Assembly: GCA_003402745.1 (NCBI GenBank)
Contig: QQND01000004.1
Coordinates: 1 to 64,000, forward strand
DNA from: Verrucomicrobiota bacterium
GTDB taxonomy: Bacteria > Verrucomicrobiota > Verrucomicrobiia > Chthoniobacterales > Chthoniobacteraceae
Length of the DNA stretch: 64,000 nucleotides
Direction: 5' to 3'
The notes under the pieces are model-generated. The model was not told the DNA's origin. It did no database searches and saw nothing but the letters and a program-made list of their open reading frames with translations. The position numbers and the translations under genes were made by a program. Shown in pieces: positions 18,254-28,056 of the stretch; position 1 is the stretch's first letter; every line of letters begins with the position of its first letter.

Positions 18254-19300
18254 TCAGAGGACGTCTACGATTGTTCCGGTGCGTGCGCTTTGGTAGCAGG
18301 CGACGATAATGGAGATGGCGCGGCGCGCCTCTTCCCCGGGGATCATAGGGGCGCGTTTATCGCGAATGGCGAGGGCGAGGTCTTCCACCAGACGGCGGTG
18401 CCCTTCCACGCTGATTGCCTTTGGGTCTGCGGTGCCGCCGCCGATTTTGCCACCGTCCTCGTTGGCCAGAATCGAGGCGTCCGAAGGCAGGGGGTCGGCG
18501 AAGTCCCATCGGACAATTTTGTCGTTCACTAGAGCCGCAGAACCCTTGTTTCCTGTGATTTCGATCCGCAGGTCAGAACCGGGGAAGCTGGAGGTGGCTG
18601 CCTCGATGACGCCCAGAGAACCGTCCGGGAACTGGAGTGTTGCCGAGAGGGTGTCTTCTGTTTCGATCATCGCGTGAGCGCGCGTCGCTGCGAAGGCTCC
18701 GACGCGTTGAGGAAGTCCGACCAACCATTGGAGGAGATCCACCGCGTGAATGCCCTGGTTCATGAGGGCCCCGCCGCCGTCGAGTTTCCACGTGCCTTTC
18801 CAGTTGGAGGAGGTGTAGTATTCGTCTGTGCGCCACCATTTAATGTAGGCGCTGCTGAGACTCAAGCGGCCGAATCTACCGGCCTCGACCGCCTGCTTTA
18901 GGAGTTGGGCGCCTCGGCCCAGCCGATTTTGAAAGACTCCGGCGAGTAGACCGCCTCCTTTTTGGGCTGCGGCAATGATCTTGTCCACCGACTCTAGGGT
19001 CACGTCCATGGGCTTCTCACAGAGAACTGCTTTGCCTGCGGAGAGCAAAGGGACGGCGGCTTCCGCGTGTGCGCCGCTAGGGGTGGTGATGCAGACCGCT
19101 TGGACGGCGGGGTCGTGGGCAAGCTCGTCGAGGTTTGAAGCCGCCTTCACGCCGAGGCTTGCGGCGAATTCGCGGCATTTTTCGGGTTGGCGCGAATAAA
19201 CGGAAACGAGGCGCGCCTCGGGGACCATTGCGATGGCCCGGGCGTGGAATTCCGCGATCATTCCTGATCCGACAATGGCAAATCCGATGGGTTGACTCAT
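18254..19300 (-). CDS. Gfo/Idh/MocA family oxidoreductase
   Basis: N-terminal Rossmann FAIVGSGMIAEFHARAI; VLCEKPMDVT (EKP motif). Confidence 0.93.
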   Translation of the reverse strand: MSQPIGFAIVGSGMIAEFHARAIAMVPEARLVSVYSRQPEKCREFAASLGVKAASNLDELAHDPAVQAVCITTPSGAHAEAAVPLLSAGKAVLCEKPMDVTLESVDKIIAAAQKGGGLLAGVFQNRLGRGAQLLKQAVEAGRFGRLSLSSAYIKWWRTDEYYTSSNWKGTWKLDGGGALMNQGIHAVDLLQWLVGLPQRVGAFAATRAHAMIETEDTLSATLQFPDGSLGVIEAATSSFPGSDLRIEITGNKGSAALVNDKIVRWDFADPLPSDASILANEDGGKIGGGTADPKAISVEGHRRLVEDLALAIRDKRAPMIPGEEARRAISIIVACYQSARTGTIVDVL

Positions 19301-19599
19301 AGATTGGTGAGTTTATGGGAGTCGGATACGTTGGCGCAATTGTGGCTTTTGAAAAGGATCTACAATTTGACTGCACGAGCGCTTCAAGCGGGGAGAGGTC
19401 TGGGCTGGATGGGTGATGCGTGGGGAGTTGCTTTTGCCGTTTTCTCCGTTCACGAAGGCTGCCGAGAGAGTTTGGTGGCTGCAGAATTGGAGGCGTCTCT
19501 TAGTTGCGGACGCCTGTTTATTCGCTGATGCGAGAGAAAAGCAGGCGAATGCGTCGAGAATTGCCTTCGTCTATCGGCGAAACTTGATAATTCAGTGGA

Positions 19600-20802
19600 A
19601 TGCGATCCCCCAGAGGTTCATTTTCGTTGCTCGGTTTGTTGCTAAGCGTCCCCGCTTCGATGGCGTTGGCTCAGGAGCCTGCGGTTTCTACGGGCGCGGC
19701 GGCTGTCCCTGTCCCTGCGGCCCCGGCCCCTGCCGTGAATCCCGCCAAACCGGCCAGCGTAAAAAAGCCACGCATTGTGACGCTGAAAATGGCGGAGGGC
19801 CTCCGGTTTGATCCGCCCCGGTTGGAGGCGCAACCTGGGGAATTGCTGAAGTTTGAAATCGAGAATATCGATATCTCTCACCAGCCGCACAATTTTGTGC
19901 TGGTTAAACCGGGGCAGGTGCAGGAGTTGGTGAAGATTTCCACGGAGATGGGAGAGACCGGTCCCAACAAAGGGTTCATCCCGGAGCATCCCTCGGTTCT
20001 GGCTTCGAGCGGCAAGGTGGTTGATCCCGACGGGAAGGTGGAGCTTCTTTTCACGACTCCGAAGGAACCCGGGGTTTACGGGTACGTCTGCTCCGTGCCC
20101 GGCCATGGAATGGTGATGTACGGCGCTCTCTACGTGGGCACACCGATGCCGCCGCTTGCAAAGGATCCCAACATTCCCCAGCTGACTTTGGAGAAAGGGC
20201 TCGTCGGTGGAGGACGCCGCCCTTTTGTGCAGAGGATTTTCATGCCGAAGTCCGGCCCGGCATCGGTCGCCGTCGCGCTTCCCGGGACGTTAAATTATTG
20301 CTTTGATGCCGGAACATGCAGCGTACGTTACGTTTGGAGCGGGCCTTTTTTGGATGGCAGCAAGCACTGGAGGGGGAGCGGTAAAGACCTTGGCGAGCTG
20401 GGAGATCTGGCTTGGTGGAGTTCCGACGCCTCGCTTTTGCGTTTCGGAGGGGGGAAAGAAGACTCCTCTGTTGAAAGGAAATTTCTCGGGTACACGATCG
20501 CCGAGGGGTTGCCTGAGTTTCATTACCGAGTTGGAAAGCAGGAGGTCTTTCAAACGGTGCTTGTCTCGGGCAGTGGCATCGAGATGCGTTTCCGGCTGCC
20601 TCAGGTGAAGTCCAAGGTGACGATCGCCACCGATGGCGGCGGACTCTGGAAGTGCTCGGCTGGAGTGGACCGCAAGGGGATGTTTGAGATTCCTGCGGCC
20701 AAGGCAAAACAGTTCAGCGTGTTTCTTGAACAAAAAGATCCACCACCGAACAAGGATGCAGCAACTCCTGTTTCCAAGAATACACACTCCCACACCCCCT
20801 GA
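19600..20802 (+). CDS. Cupredoxin (plastocyanin/azurin-like) domain protein with C-terminal PVC-type extension
   Basis: Signal peptide; SHQPHNFVLV and YGYVCSVPGHGMVMYG (type 1 copper H/C/H/M ligands). Confidence 0.8.
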   Translation: MRSPRGSFSLLGLLLSVPASMALAQEPAVSTGAAAVPVPAAPAPAVNPAKPASVKKPRIVTLKMAEGLRFDPPRLEAQPGELLKFEIENIDISHQPHNFVLVKPGQVQELVKISTEMGETGPNKGFIPEHPSVLASSGKVVDPDGKVELLFTTPKEPGVYGYVCSVPGHGMVMYGALYVGTPMPPLAKDPNIPQLTLEKGLVGGGRRPFVQRIFMPKSGPASVAVALPGTLNYCFDAGTCSVRYVWSGPFLDGSKHWRGSGKDLGELGDLAWWSSDASLLRFGGGKEDSSVERKFLGYTIAEGLPEFHYRVGKQEVFQTVLVSGSGIEMRFRLPQVKSKVTIATDGGGLWKCSAGVDRKGMFEIPAAKAKQFSVFLEQKDPPPNKDAATPVSKNTHSHTP

Positions 20803-20804
20803 TC

Positions 20805-22397
20805 ATGACATCCCGAGTTTCTGTTCTTAGTTTTTTAACGGTAGTGGCTGGCTCGCCTGTCGCTTTCACTGCGGAAAATGCTTCAACTCCGAAGCCTGTC
20901 GTCGCCGCCGCTCATGCGGGATTGGGCGCGCATGGTGGGTCGGGGAGAGACATTCTGATGGCCAAGTTTTATAAGATCTCAGAGATCAAGGGGCCCCAGG
21001 GCGTGGATCCGCAAGTGGGGGCGTTGTGCCCGATGCCTGACGGGCGCATGGCGGTGGCTTTTCACCGCGGGGAAGTGGCTTTTTATGACCCTGCGAAAAG
21101 CGCTTGGTCGATCTTTGCGGAAGGATTGCACGAGCCCTTGGGGCTTCTGAACGAGTCTGATGGCAGCCTTTTGGTGATGCAACGTCCGGAACTCACGCGT
21201 TTGCGCGACTCGAAAGGGGCTGGTAAGGCTGACATTTTCGAGACTGTTTGGGATGGGTTTGGAATGACCGGAAACTACCACGAGTTTGCTTTCGGCCCGG
21301 TTCGGAACGCGCAGGGGAAGTTGTTTGTGGGGCTGAATTTAGCTTCCTCCGGGGACACGGTCAATCAGGAGGTGCGCGGGGAGTGGCTTTCCATAGGACT
21401 GGATCGAAAGGAGTTTTACGGCGACTGGAAGAAGAACAGCAAGCTTGCCGGGCGCATGTATTCGCGGGTCCCGTGGCGCGGTTGGATTATGGAAGTTGAT
21501 CCCGTCAGCGGCAAAGCAAAGCCTTATGCGAGCGGGTTTCGTTCACCGGACGGTCTTGGACTTGATGGTGAAGGCAACCTTGTTGTGTCGGACAATCAGG
21601 GGGACTGGCGCGGTTCAAGCGAGCTGCACGTGGTGCAAAAGGGAGGATTTTACGGTCATCCCGCTTCTTTGCCCTGGAGGGAAGACTGGGGCAAACAGAA
21701 ACCGTTGGGAGTGTCTGTGGAGAAATTAAACAAAATGCGCACCCCAGCGGCGGTTTGGTTCCCGCATATGTCCTATGCGAACTCTCCTACTCAGATGGTG
21801 AGTATTCCAAAGACACCGGCTTGGGGTCCCTATGGCGGGCAGATGCTTATCGGGGAGATGAATGTTCCAAAACTGCTGCGCGTCACAACCGAGAAGGTGA
21901 GGGGAGTATGGCAGGGAGCGTGTTATCCGTTCATTGAGACGGCTGCGTTGAAACCTGGGCTTCACCGTCTGGCATTTTTAGGCGACAATTTGTGGGTGGG
22001 GCGCACGCACCTGACGTGGGCTGGGGGGGAAAACATCGGAGTGGTTCAACCCGTTGGACCGGCTCCTTTGGACGCTCTGGAGATTAACCTCACCAAAACA
22101 GGGTTTAAAGTGCGTTTCACACACCCCTTGTCAGCCTCTTGTAACAACCGCGCTCTGTGGAATATCCGCCGGTATACATACGCCTACCACGTAGAGTACG
22201 GTTCTCCTGAATTAGAGGAAGAGTGGCTGACTCCGACGGATGTGATTCTGACCGAAGACGGTCGCTGTGCCGAACTGATCTTCGGTGAACTCCGCGAGGA
22301 TTTTGTGTACGACTTTTTCTTCGACAAGCTCTACAGCGCATCGGGGCAGGTACCGCTCAACATTCGGGCAGCCTACACGCTTCGAAAGAAGTTTTGA
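20805..22397 (+). CDS. Beta-propeller protein, membrane-bound-dehydrogenase-like (PVC group)
   Basis: Repeats such as EGLHEPLGLL, SGFRSPDGLGLDGEGNLVVSDNQGDW; starts 3 nt after the cupredoxin gene stop. Confidence 0.65.
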   Translation: MTSRVSVLSFLTVVAGSPVAFTAENASTPKPVVAAAHAGLGAHGGSGRDILMAKFYKISEIKGPQGVDPQVGALCPMPDGRMAVAFHRGEVAFYDPAKSAWSIFAEGLHEPLGLLNESDGSLLVMQRPELTRLRDSKGAGKADIFETVWDGFGMTGNYHEFAFGPVRNAQGKLFVGLNLASSGDTVNQEVRGEWLSIGLDRKEFYGDWKKNSKLAGRMYSRVPWRGWIMEVDPVSGKAKPYASGFRSPDGLGLDGEGNLVVSDNQGDWRGSSELHVVQKGGFYGHPASLPWREDWGKQKPLGVSVEKLNKMRTPAAVWFPHMSYANSPTQMVSIPKTPAWGPYGGQMLIGEMNVPKLLRVTTEKVRGVWQGACYPFIETAALKPGLHRLAFLGDNLWVGRTHLTWAGGENIGVVQPVGPAPLDALEINLTKTGFKVRFTHPLSASCNNRALWNIRRYTYAYHVEYGSPELEEEWLTPTDVILTEDGRCAELIFGELREDFVYDFFFDKLYSASGQVPLNIRAAYTLRKKF

Positions 22398-22405
22398 GTT
22401 GGATT

Positions 22406-22438
22406 GCTGCCTGCGAAAGGCGTTTTTTTGCGGGCAGC
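22406..22438. terminator. Possible hairpin between convergent genes
   Basis: gctgcctgc ... gcgggcagc stem (one G-U pair) between convergent stops at 22397 and 22439. Confidence 0.4.
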
Positions 22439-23887
22439 TCAGCTTAAAATAGCTTTCACCACCTTGCCGTGGACGTCGGTCAGTCGGTACCGGCGTCCTT
22501 GGAATTTGTAGGTGAGGGCTTCGTGGTCCAGCCCAAGTTGGTTGAGCAGGGTTGCTTGAAGGTCGTGCACGTGGACGCCGTCTTGAACAACGTTGTAGCC
22601 GAGTTCATCCGTTTCGCCGTAGACCATACCGCCCTTGATGCCGCCGCCGGCCATCCACATTGTGAAGCAGCGTGGATGATGGTCGCGTCCGAAGTTATTG
22701 CTTAATTTTCCCTGGCAGTAGTTGGTGCGGCCGAATTCACCGCCCCAGACAACGAGTGTGTCGTCGAGCATTCCCCGCTGTTTGAGGTCTTGCAAGAGAG
22801 CGGCGCAGCCGCGGTCGGTTTCCTTGCACAGCTTTGGAATGGCCCCTGGGACCCCTCCGTGGTGGTCCCAGTCTTGGTGGTAGAGTTGGATGAAGCGGAC
22901 TCCTTTTTCGGCGAGACGTCTTGCTTGGAGACAATTTGCGGCGAAAGAGCCCGGGGTTTTCGCCTCGGGTCCGTACAGATCGAAGGTAGCCTGACTTTCT
23001 GAGGAGATATCTGTGACTTCGGGGATGCTGCTCTGCATCCGGAAAGCCATTTCGTAGTTCGCGATCCGAGCCTGGATGCCGGGTTCAATTCCGGCGGTCT
23101 GGAGTTGATGCTGGTGAAGGGTCTCCATTTTGGTGAGCATCAACTTTCTGCTCTCGCTTGAGATGCCTTCGGGATTGTTGAGGTACAAGACGGGATCCTT
23201 GGCCGGGCGGAATTGCAGGCCTTGGTACTCCGCAGGCAGGAAGCCGCTCCCCCAAAGATGGGCGCCAAGGGGCTGGCCCCCTTTGCCTTTTGTGATGAGG
23301 ACCACAAACCCCGGCAGGTTGCTGTTTTCACTTCCCAACCCGTAATTAAGCCACGCCCCCATGCTTGGGCGGCCCGGAATCTGTGAGCCTGTTTGAAAAA
23401 AGGTGACGCCTGGCCCGTGGTTGATGGACTCGGTGAACATGGAGCGGATGATGCACAACTCCGGAGCTACCTCCGCAGTGTTTGGGAGATGCTCGCCAAA
23501 CCACGCTCCGGCGGGGCCGTGTTGCGAAAACTTGAAGGGCGAACCCACCATGGGAATGGACGACTGGTTGCCGGACATGCCCGTGAGTCGCTGACCGCCG
23601 CGCACCGAGTCGGGGAGTTGTTCGCCGTGGCGTTTGATCAACTCGGGTTTGTAATCAAAGAGGTCCAGTTGGGAGGGCCCTCCGGACATGAAAAGATAGA
23701 TGACGCGTTTGGCCTTGGCCGCGAGGTGGGGGAGGCCGCGTGTCGTTTTCGGGGCATCCGCAGCCTTCGCCTGGCTACTGGCGAGCAAGTCTGAGAGCGC
23801 CAAGCTCCCCAACCCCAGACCGGACTGACGCAGAAAGTGGCGGCGCGGTAGAACCGTCTCTACGGCGGGGTTTGAAAATGTTTGCAT
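22439..23887 (-). CDS. DUF1501 domain-containing protein
   Basis: Tat-like PRRHFLRQSGLGLGSLALSDLL; VIYLFMSGGPSQLDLFDYKP; VWGGEFGRTNYCQGKLSNNFGRDHHPRCFTMWMAGGGIKGGMVYGETDELG. Confidence 0.93.
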   Translation of the reverse strand: MQTFSNPAVETVLPRRHFLRQSGLGLGSLALSDLLASSQAKAADAPKTTRGLPHLAAKAKRVIYLFMSGGPSQLDLFDYKPELIKRHGEQLPDSVRGGQRLTGMSGNQSSIPMVGSPFKFSQHGPAGAWFGEHLPNTAEVAPELCIIRSMFTESINHGPGVTFFQTGSQIPGRPSMGAWLNYGLGSENSNLPGFVVLITKGKGGQPLGAHLWGSGFLPAEYQGLQFRPAKDPVLYLNNPEGISSESRKLMLTKMETLHQHQLQTAGIEPGIQARIANYEMAFRMQSSIPEVTDISSESQATFDLYGPEAKTPGSFAANCLQARRLAEKGVRFIQLYHQDWDHHGGVPGAIPKLCKETDRGCAALLQDLKQRGMLDDTLVVWGGEFGRTNYCQGKLSNNFGRDHHPRCFTMWMAGGGIKGGMVYGETDELGYNVVQDGVHVHDLQATLLNQLGLDHEALTYKFQGRRYRLTDVHGKVVKAILS

Positions 23888-23889
23888 GG

Positions 23890-26800
23890 TTATTGTTTAA
23901 CGATGGAGCCGTCGTGGTTGAGGAGGCATTGGGCGAGAATCGCCGCTGCCGCGACTTCTGGAGCAGGAAGGGAGGGATCTGAGGGAGTTTGGCCGGTTTT
24001 CAAAAATGCTGCGGCGTCTTGAGGGTGCGCTTGAAAATGAGAGAGCTGTTCTTGGTAGAGCTCCGTTGTGATGCCTTTCTCCCGGGCGTCTGGAAAACGC
24101 GACAAGCAGGACAAAAATGCGTCTTCAATCAAGGCTTCGAGATCTCCTGAATGCGTTTTCTGGAGGCGTTCTCCAAGGACCCGAGCGGCCTCCACGTACT
24201 GCGGGCCATTGAGCAATACAAGGGCTTGGAGTGGGGTGTTTGTGCGCTCGCGCCTTGCGGAGCAAACGGCCCTGCGCGCAGAGTCGAAAGCCATCATGGC
24301 CGGTGGCGGCGAGGTCCGTCTCCAACGCGTGTACAAACTGCGTCTGAGGGTGCCATCCCCTTTGTCGGCGGCGATGGGACGGAAACTTTCGGAGCCCTCG
24401 TAGGGGTTCACCGGCGGGCCGCCGATTTTCGTGCTGAGCAAGCCGCTGGCGCTCAGGAAGGTGTCGCGTACGGCCTCAGCAGGAAGCCGGAACCTGGGGC
24501 CACGCGCCAGGAGGGTGTTTTCGGGATCGTCGGCCAGCAGAGCCGGTGGGGCGATGCTTTCCTGGCGATAAGTCCGGGAAAGAACCATTTCTTTGAGTAG
24601 CGCTTTCGTGTTCCAGCCGCTCTGGATGAAGCGCAGGGCGAGGCCGTCTAAGACGTCCTGATATTCCGGCGGCGCACCCTGGCTTCCAAAGTCGTCGGAG
24701 GTGCGTACGAGTCCGCGCCCGAAAAGAGCCTGCCAGAAGCGGTTGACGCTTACTCGTGCCAGGAGGGGATGGCCCGGGTCGGTGAGCCAGCGCGCAAGAC
24801 CGAGGCGGTTCCGGGGGGCATTGGAGGGGAAGGGCGGCAGGGAAGACGGGGTGCCGGCGAAGACTTCTTCTTTGCGCTGATCATACTGCCCGCGGGAGAG
24901 GACGTACGCTTTTTTTGGCGTCGGGAGCTCTTTCATTACGGAAATTTCGGGCTGCGATTCTAGGAACTGGAGTACCGCGCTTCGTTGGGTTCTGAGCGTT
25001 TCTAAAGCGGCGGTGTGAGTCTCGGGAGGCGCTATTGCCAAGAAGGTATCGAAGAGTTCATTCTCCTCCTCCTTCGAAAGTTTGTTCGGTTGCTTACTCC
25101 AGACTGCGCGCGCCTGTTTGGGGTCGAACACCGCTAGGATTTGTAAAGCGGACAGTTGGCCGTTGAAGACGCGGATGTCTTCGACAAGCCCGTCTTTAAA
25201 GCCCCGGTCGCGCATGCGGGCTCCGAGGGTGATGTTTTCTCTCGCAGGATTGATGTCTCGAGAGAGGTTGTCCTTGAGGGTTTCACACTCGGCCTTTTGC
25301 CCATTCACAAAAATTTGCAAGCCCCCAGCTTTGCCGGAACCGTCGGAGGTGATTGCAACGTGGTTCCAGGTTGCGGGTTGGAGTTGGGCCTTTGTTTTGA
25401 TGGATGCCGCATCTCCCGGCCAAAAGCGCACAAGCGACCATTTGAGTTTGCCGTCTTCGATGAGCAATTCAAAACCGCGGCTTGCGGCGTCCGTCCAGGC
25501 TTTGGAGCGGTGTAAGACGACTGCGCGTTCCTTAAGCGTGGGCGTTTGCAGCCAGAGGGAAACGCTGAAAGGATCGCTTCGGTTAAAGCTGCCTGTTGGA
25601 AGCGTCAGTTCGTCGTCGCCGGAAAGCCGGACAGCGGTCGTGTTTTCGAGGCGGCCCTGGACCACGATGTTTTCTCCCGCCAGTGGTGCGGGTTTTGCGG
25701 GATCCGTGAGGTTGAGGAGTTTCTTTTCACCAATCTTGGGGGCTTGGAAGCGGCCAATTTCGGCTGGGATGAGCAATTCGGGGGGGCGCTGTCCCAGCCA
25801 GTCCGCGAACAAATCGCGCGCCGAGACGCGGCTTTGGCTGAGTTTTTTTTCGGCGGTTGCGGCTTCCGCCTCCAGCGCAGCGAGTTTGGTTTTGGCGGCG
25901 GAGGGCAGAAGGCGGGTGGCAGGTGTGGGAGCGTCGCTTGTGAAAAACGAGTAAAGGCCTGCCTCGTCGATGTCATCGAAGAAAGCAAACATTTGATAAA
26001 ACTCCTTTTGGGAGATTGGATCAAATTTATGGTCGTGGCATTTCGCGCATTCGAAGGTCAAACCAAGAAACGCCGTGCCGAAGGTTTGCACGCGATCGGA
26101 TATATATTCGACCCGATATTCCTCTTCAACGGATCCGCCTTCGGCTTCCTGTTGGTGGAGTCGGTTGAAGGCGGTGGCGAGGATTTGTTCCTCCGAGGGG
26201 TTTGGGAGAAGATCGCCGGCAAGCTGCCAGGTGACAAAATCGTTGAAGGGCAAGTTGCGGTTGAAAGCGTCGACCACCCAGTCCCTCCAAGGCCAAACGG
26301 AGCGGTCTCTGTCGACTTGGAAACCAAAACTGTCGGCGTACCGCGCAAGGTCCAGCCAGTCGGCCGTCCAGCGTTCGCCATAACTGGGGGACTGCAAGAG
26401 ACGGTCTATGGCTCTTTCGTACGCGCCGGGGAGGGGGTCCGCGAGATAGGCGCGGACTTCTGCTGCGGAGGGGGGCAGGCCGGTGAGATCCAGGCTGGCT
26501 CGGCGAAGGAGCGCTTCCGGGCGGGCCTCTGGGCGCTGGGTGAGGCCGCGTTTTGAAAGGCTTGCTTGGATGAGATGGTCAATTCCGGAGGGGTTCACTC
26601 CCGTCGCCAGGGAGGCTGGTTTTGGCGGAATAAAAGACCAAAGCGCCTGGTATTCAGCTCCTTCCGAGATCCAGCGGCGGAGGGTTTCCGTTTCAGTTTT
26701 TGTGAGCCGTTCCATTTTAGCTTCGGGCGGCGGCATGACCTCGTCTTTGTCGGAACTGAGAACGCGGGCGAGGAGTTGGCTCGCCGCTGGATTGCCGGGA

Positions 26801-27015
26801 GTGAGGGGAACATCGCCACTTTTTGCCGGCTTAAGAGCAGCGTCCCGCAGGTCGAGACGGAGGCCAGCTTTTCGTTGGCCGCTGTCGGGGCCGTGGCAAC
26901 CAAAACACTTGTCGGAGAGGATGGGGCGGATGTCGCGATTGAACTCCAAGGGGGCTCCTTGGACCGCGGTTCCAGAGAGAAGAAACCAGAGTAGAAGGGG
27001 GTGGGGTTTATGCAT
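23890..27015 (-). CDS. PSD1/planctomycete cytochrome c domain protein (PSCyt1 + DUF1549 + LamG + DUF1553)
   Basis: FNRDIRPILSDKCFGCHGPDSGQRKAGLRLD (CxxCH); YGERWTADWLDLARYADS; LamG segment; HPLLARVSVNRFWQALFGRGLVRTSDDFG; TRWRRTSPPPAMMAFD. Confidence 0.93.
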   Translation of the reverse strand: MHKPHPLLLWFLLSGTAVQGAPLEFNRDIRPILSDKCFGCHGPDSGQRKAGLRLDLRDAALKPAKSGDVPLTPGNPAASQLLARVLSSDKDEVMPPPEAKMERLTKTETETLRRWISEGAEYQALWSFIPPKPASLATGVNPSGIDHLIQASLSKRGLTQRPEARPEALLRRASLDLTGLPPSAAEVRAYLADPLPGAYERAIDRLLQSPSYGERWTADWLDLARYADSFGFQVDRDRSVWPWRDWVVDAFNRNLPFNDFVTWQLAGDLLPNPSEEQILATAFNRLHQQEAEGGSVEEEYRVEYISDRVQTFGTAFLGLTFECAKCHDHKFDPISQKEFYQMFAFFDDIDEAGLYSFFTSDAPTPATRLLPSAAKTKLAALEAEAATAEKKLSQSRVSARDLFADWLGQRPPELLIPAEIGRFQAPKIGEKKLLNLTDPAKPAPLAGENIVVQGRLENTTAVRLSGDDELTLPTGSFNRSDPFSVSLWLQTPTLKERAVVLHRSKAWTDAASRGFELLIEDGKLKWSLVRFWPGDAASIKTKAQLQPATWNHVAITSDGSGKAGGLQIFVNGQKAECETLKDNLSRDINPARENITLGARMRDRGFKDGLVEDIRVFNGQLSALQILAVFDPKQARAVWSKQPNKLSKEEENELFDTFLAIAPPETHTAALETLRTQRSAVLQFLESQPEISVMKELPTPKKAYVLSRGQYDQRKEEVFAGTPSSLPPFPSNAPRNRLGLARWLTDPGHPLLARVSVNRFWQALFGRGLVRTSDDFGSQGAPPEYQDVLDGLALRFIQSGWNTKALLKEMVLSRTYRQESIAPPALLADDPENTLLARGPRFRLPAEAVRDTFLSASGLLSTKIGGPPVNPYEGSESFRPIAADKGDGTLRRSLYTRWRRTSPPPAMMAFDSARRAVCSARRERTNTPLQALVLLNGPQYVEAARVLGERLQKTHSGDLEALIEDAFLSCLSRFPDAREKGITTELYQEQLSHFQAHPQDAAAFLKTGQTPSDPSLPAPEVAAAAILAQCLLNHDGSIVKQ

Positions 27016-27316
27016 GGAGGACAAAAGCAGGTTGGATGTAACACTGAAGTAACCCTTCGCGGCGGGTCTCCTTAGAGAGGAGGGAACGAAGTTTTGCACT
27101 GCGGAGCGCGCGTGCAGCGAGGCCGTCTCAGTGTGGTTTGGGTTCAGGGCAAATTGCTCAGTGTGATTTTCAGGCGCCGCTATAAACCGCCTTTTTTGGT
27201 GGGAAAAATGCGGGCTTCAATGTGAGAAGGTCTTGGGAGGTTGAAGGACGAAACCTTTCGGCTGGGCCTCCCGATAAAAGTTCGGATTGCTCCGCCAAGC
27301 CGGCAGAAACGGGCGA

Positions 27317-27928
27317 CTAGGACCCTAGCAGTCGGCCTATTTCTGCTAAACAAATCTGCGACCAAGTCTCCAGATGTTCATGATTTTCCTGGAGAGTTTC
27401 TTTGTCGAGGAACGCGAGATCTGTGATGACGGCCTCTCCGCAGTTGATGGCATCGGTTTCGCACTCAAAGATATGAACGACACCCATGTGCACTTTACCG
27501 ACATCCGTGGAATCGTCGTTGAGCAGGGCGACGGCGCGTTGCGAGTAGGGTGAATTGATCTGCAACTCCTCGGCGATTTCGCGCTGCAGCGCCCTGTGGT
27601 AGGCGGCGAGGTCAAAGGCCTCGCCTGCGGCGTCACCATCGTTCATGTGGCCTCCAATGCCAATGGAGCGCTTTGCTGCGAGGCGCTTTTCTCCGCCCTT
27701 GCCGCCTCTCACATAGCTCAGGATCCGCCCCTCGTGGGTGAAAATCGCGTACGGGATGATCTGCTTAAATTTGGGGTCGGTTTCCGCAAGCGAGCGGGCC
27801 ATAAACCGGGGGGAGGGGGGCGTGAGCAGTTCGCTCAAGTAGCGGTCCACCTCAAAATGTAGTCCTTGGAAAGCGCCGAGACGGTCGAACTCGGCGCGGG
27901 GAACCACTAGAATCATTTCTTCAGCCAT
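27317..27928 (-). CDS. Nudix-like phosphoesterase
   Basis: SIGIGGHMN...YHRALQREIAEEL (Nudix-box-like) and FKQIIPYAIF. Confidence 0.75.
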   Translation of the reverse strand: MAEEMILVVPRAEFDRLGAFQGLHFEVDRYLSELLTPPSPRFMARSLAETDPKFKQIIPYAIFTHEGRILSYVRGGKGGEKRLAAKRSIGIGGHMNDGDAAGEAFDLAAYHRALQREIAEELQINSPYSQRAVALLNDDSTDVGKVHMGVVHIFECETDAINCGEAVITDLAFLDKETLQENHEHLETWSQICLAEIGRLLGS

Positions 27929-28056
27929 GCGCGATTTTCGTTAGGGAAGGCTGTTGTGTCGAGCTTGCGTCCTTGGGTGTTATTTTTGGTGGAGGCGAGA
28001 GAGGTTCGCTTCAATTTCTGGCATGTATCGGTATAAAACTCATAATCAGACTCATC

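Noticed and set aside
25546-26556. 336-aa plus-strand ORF
   Set aside because: Antisense to the PSD1 cytochrome gene; no family motif.
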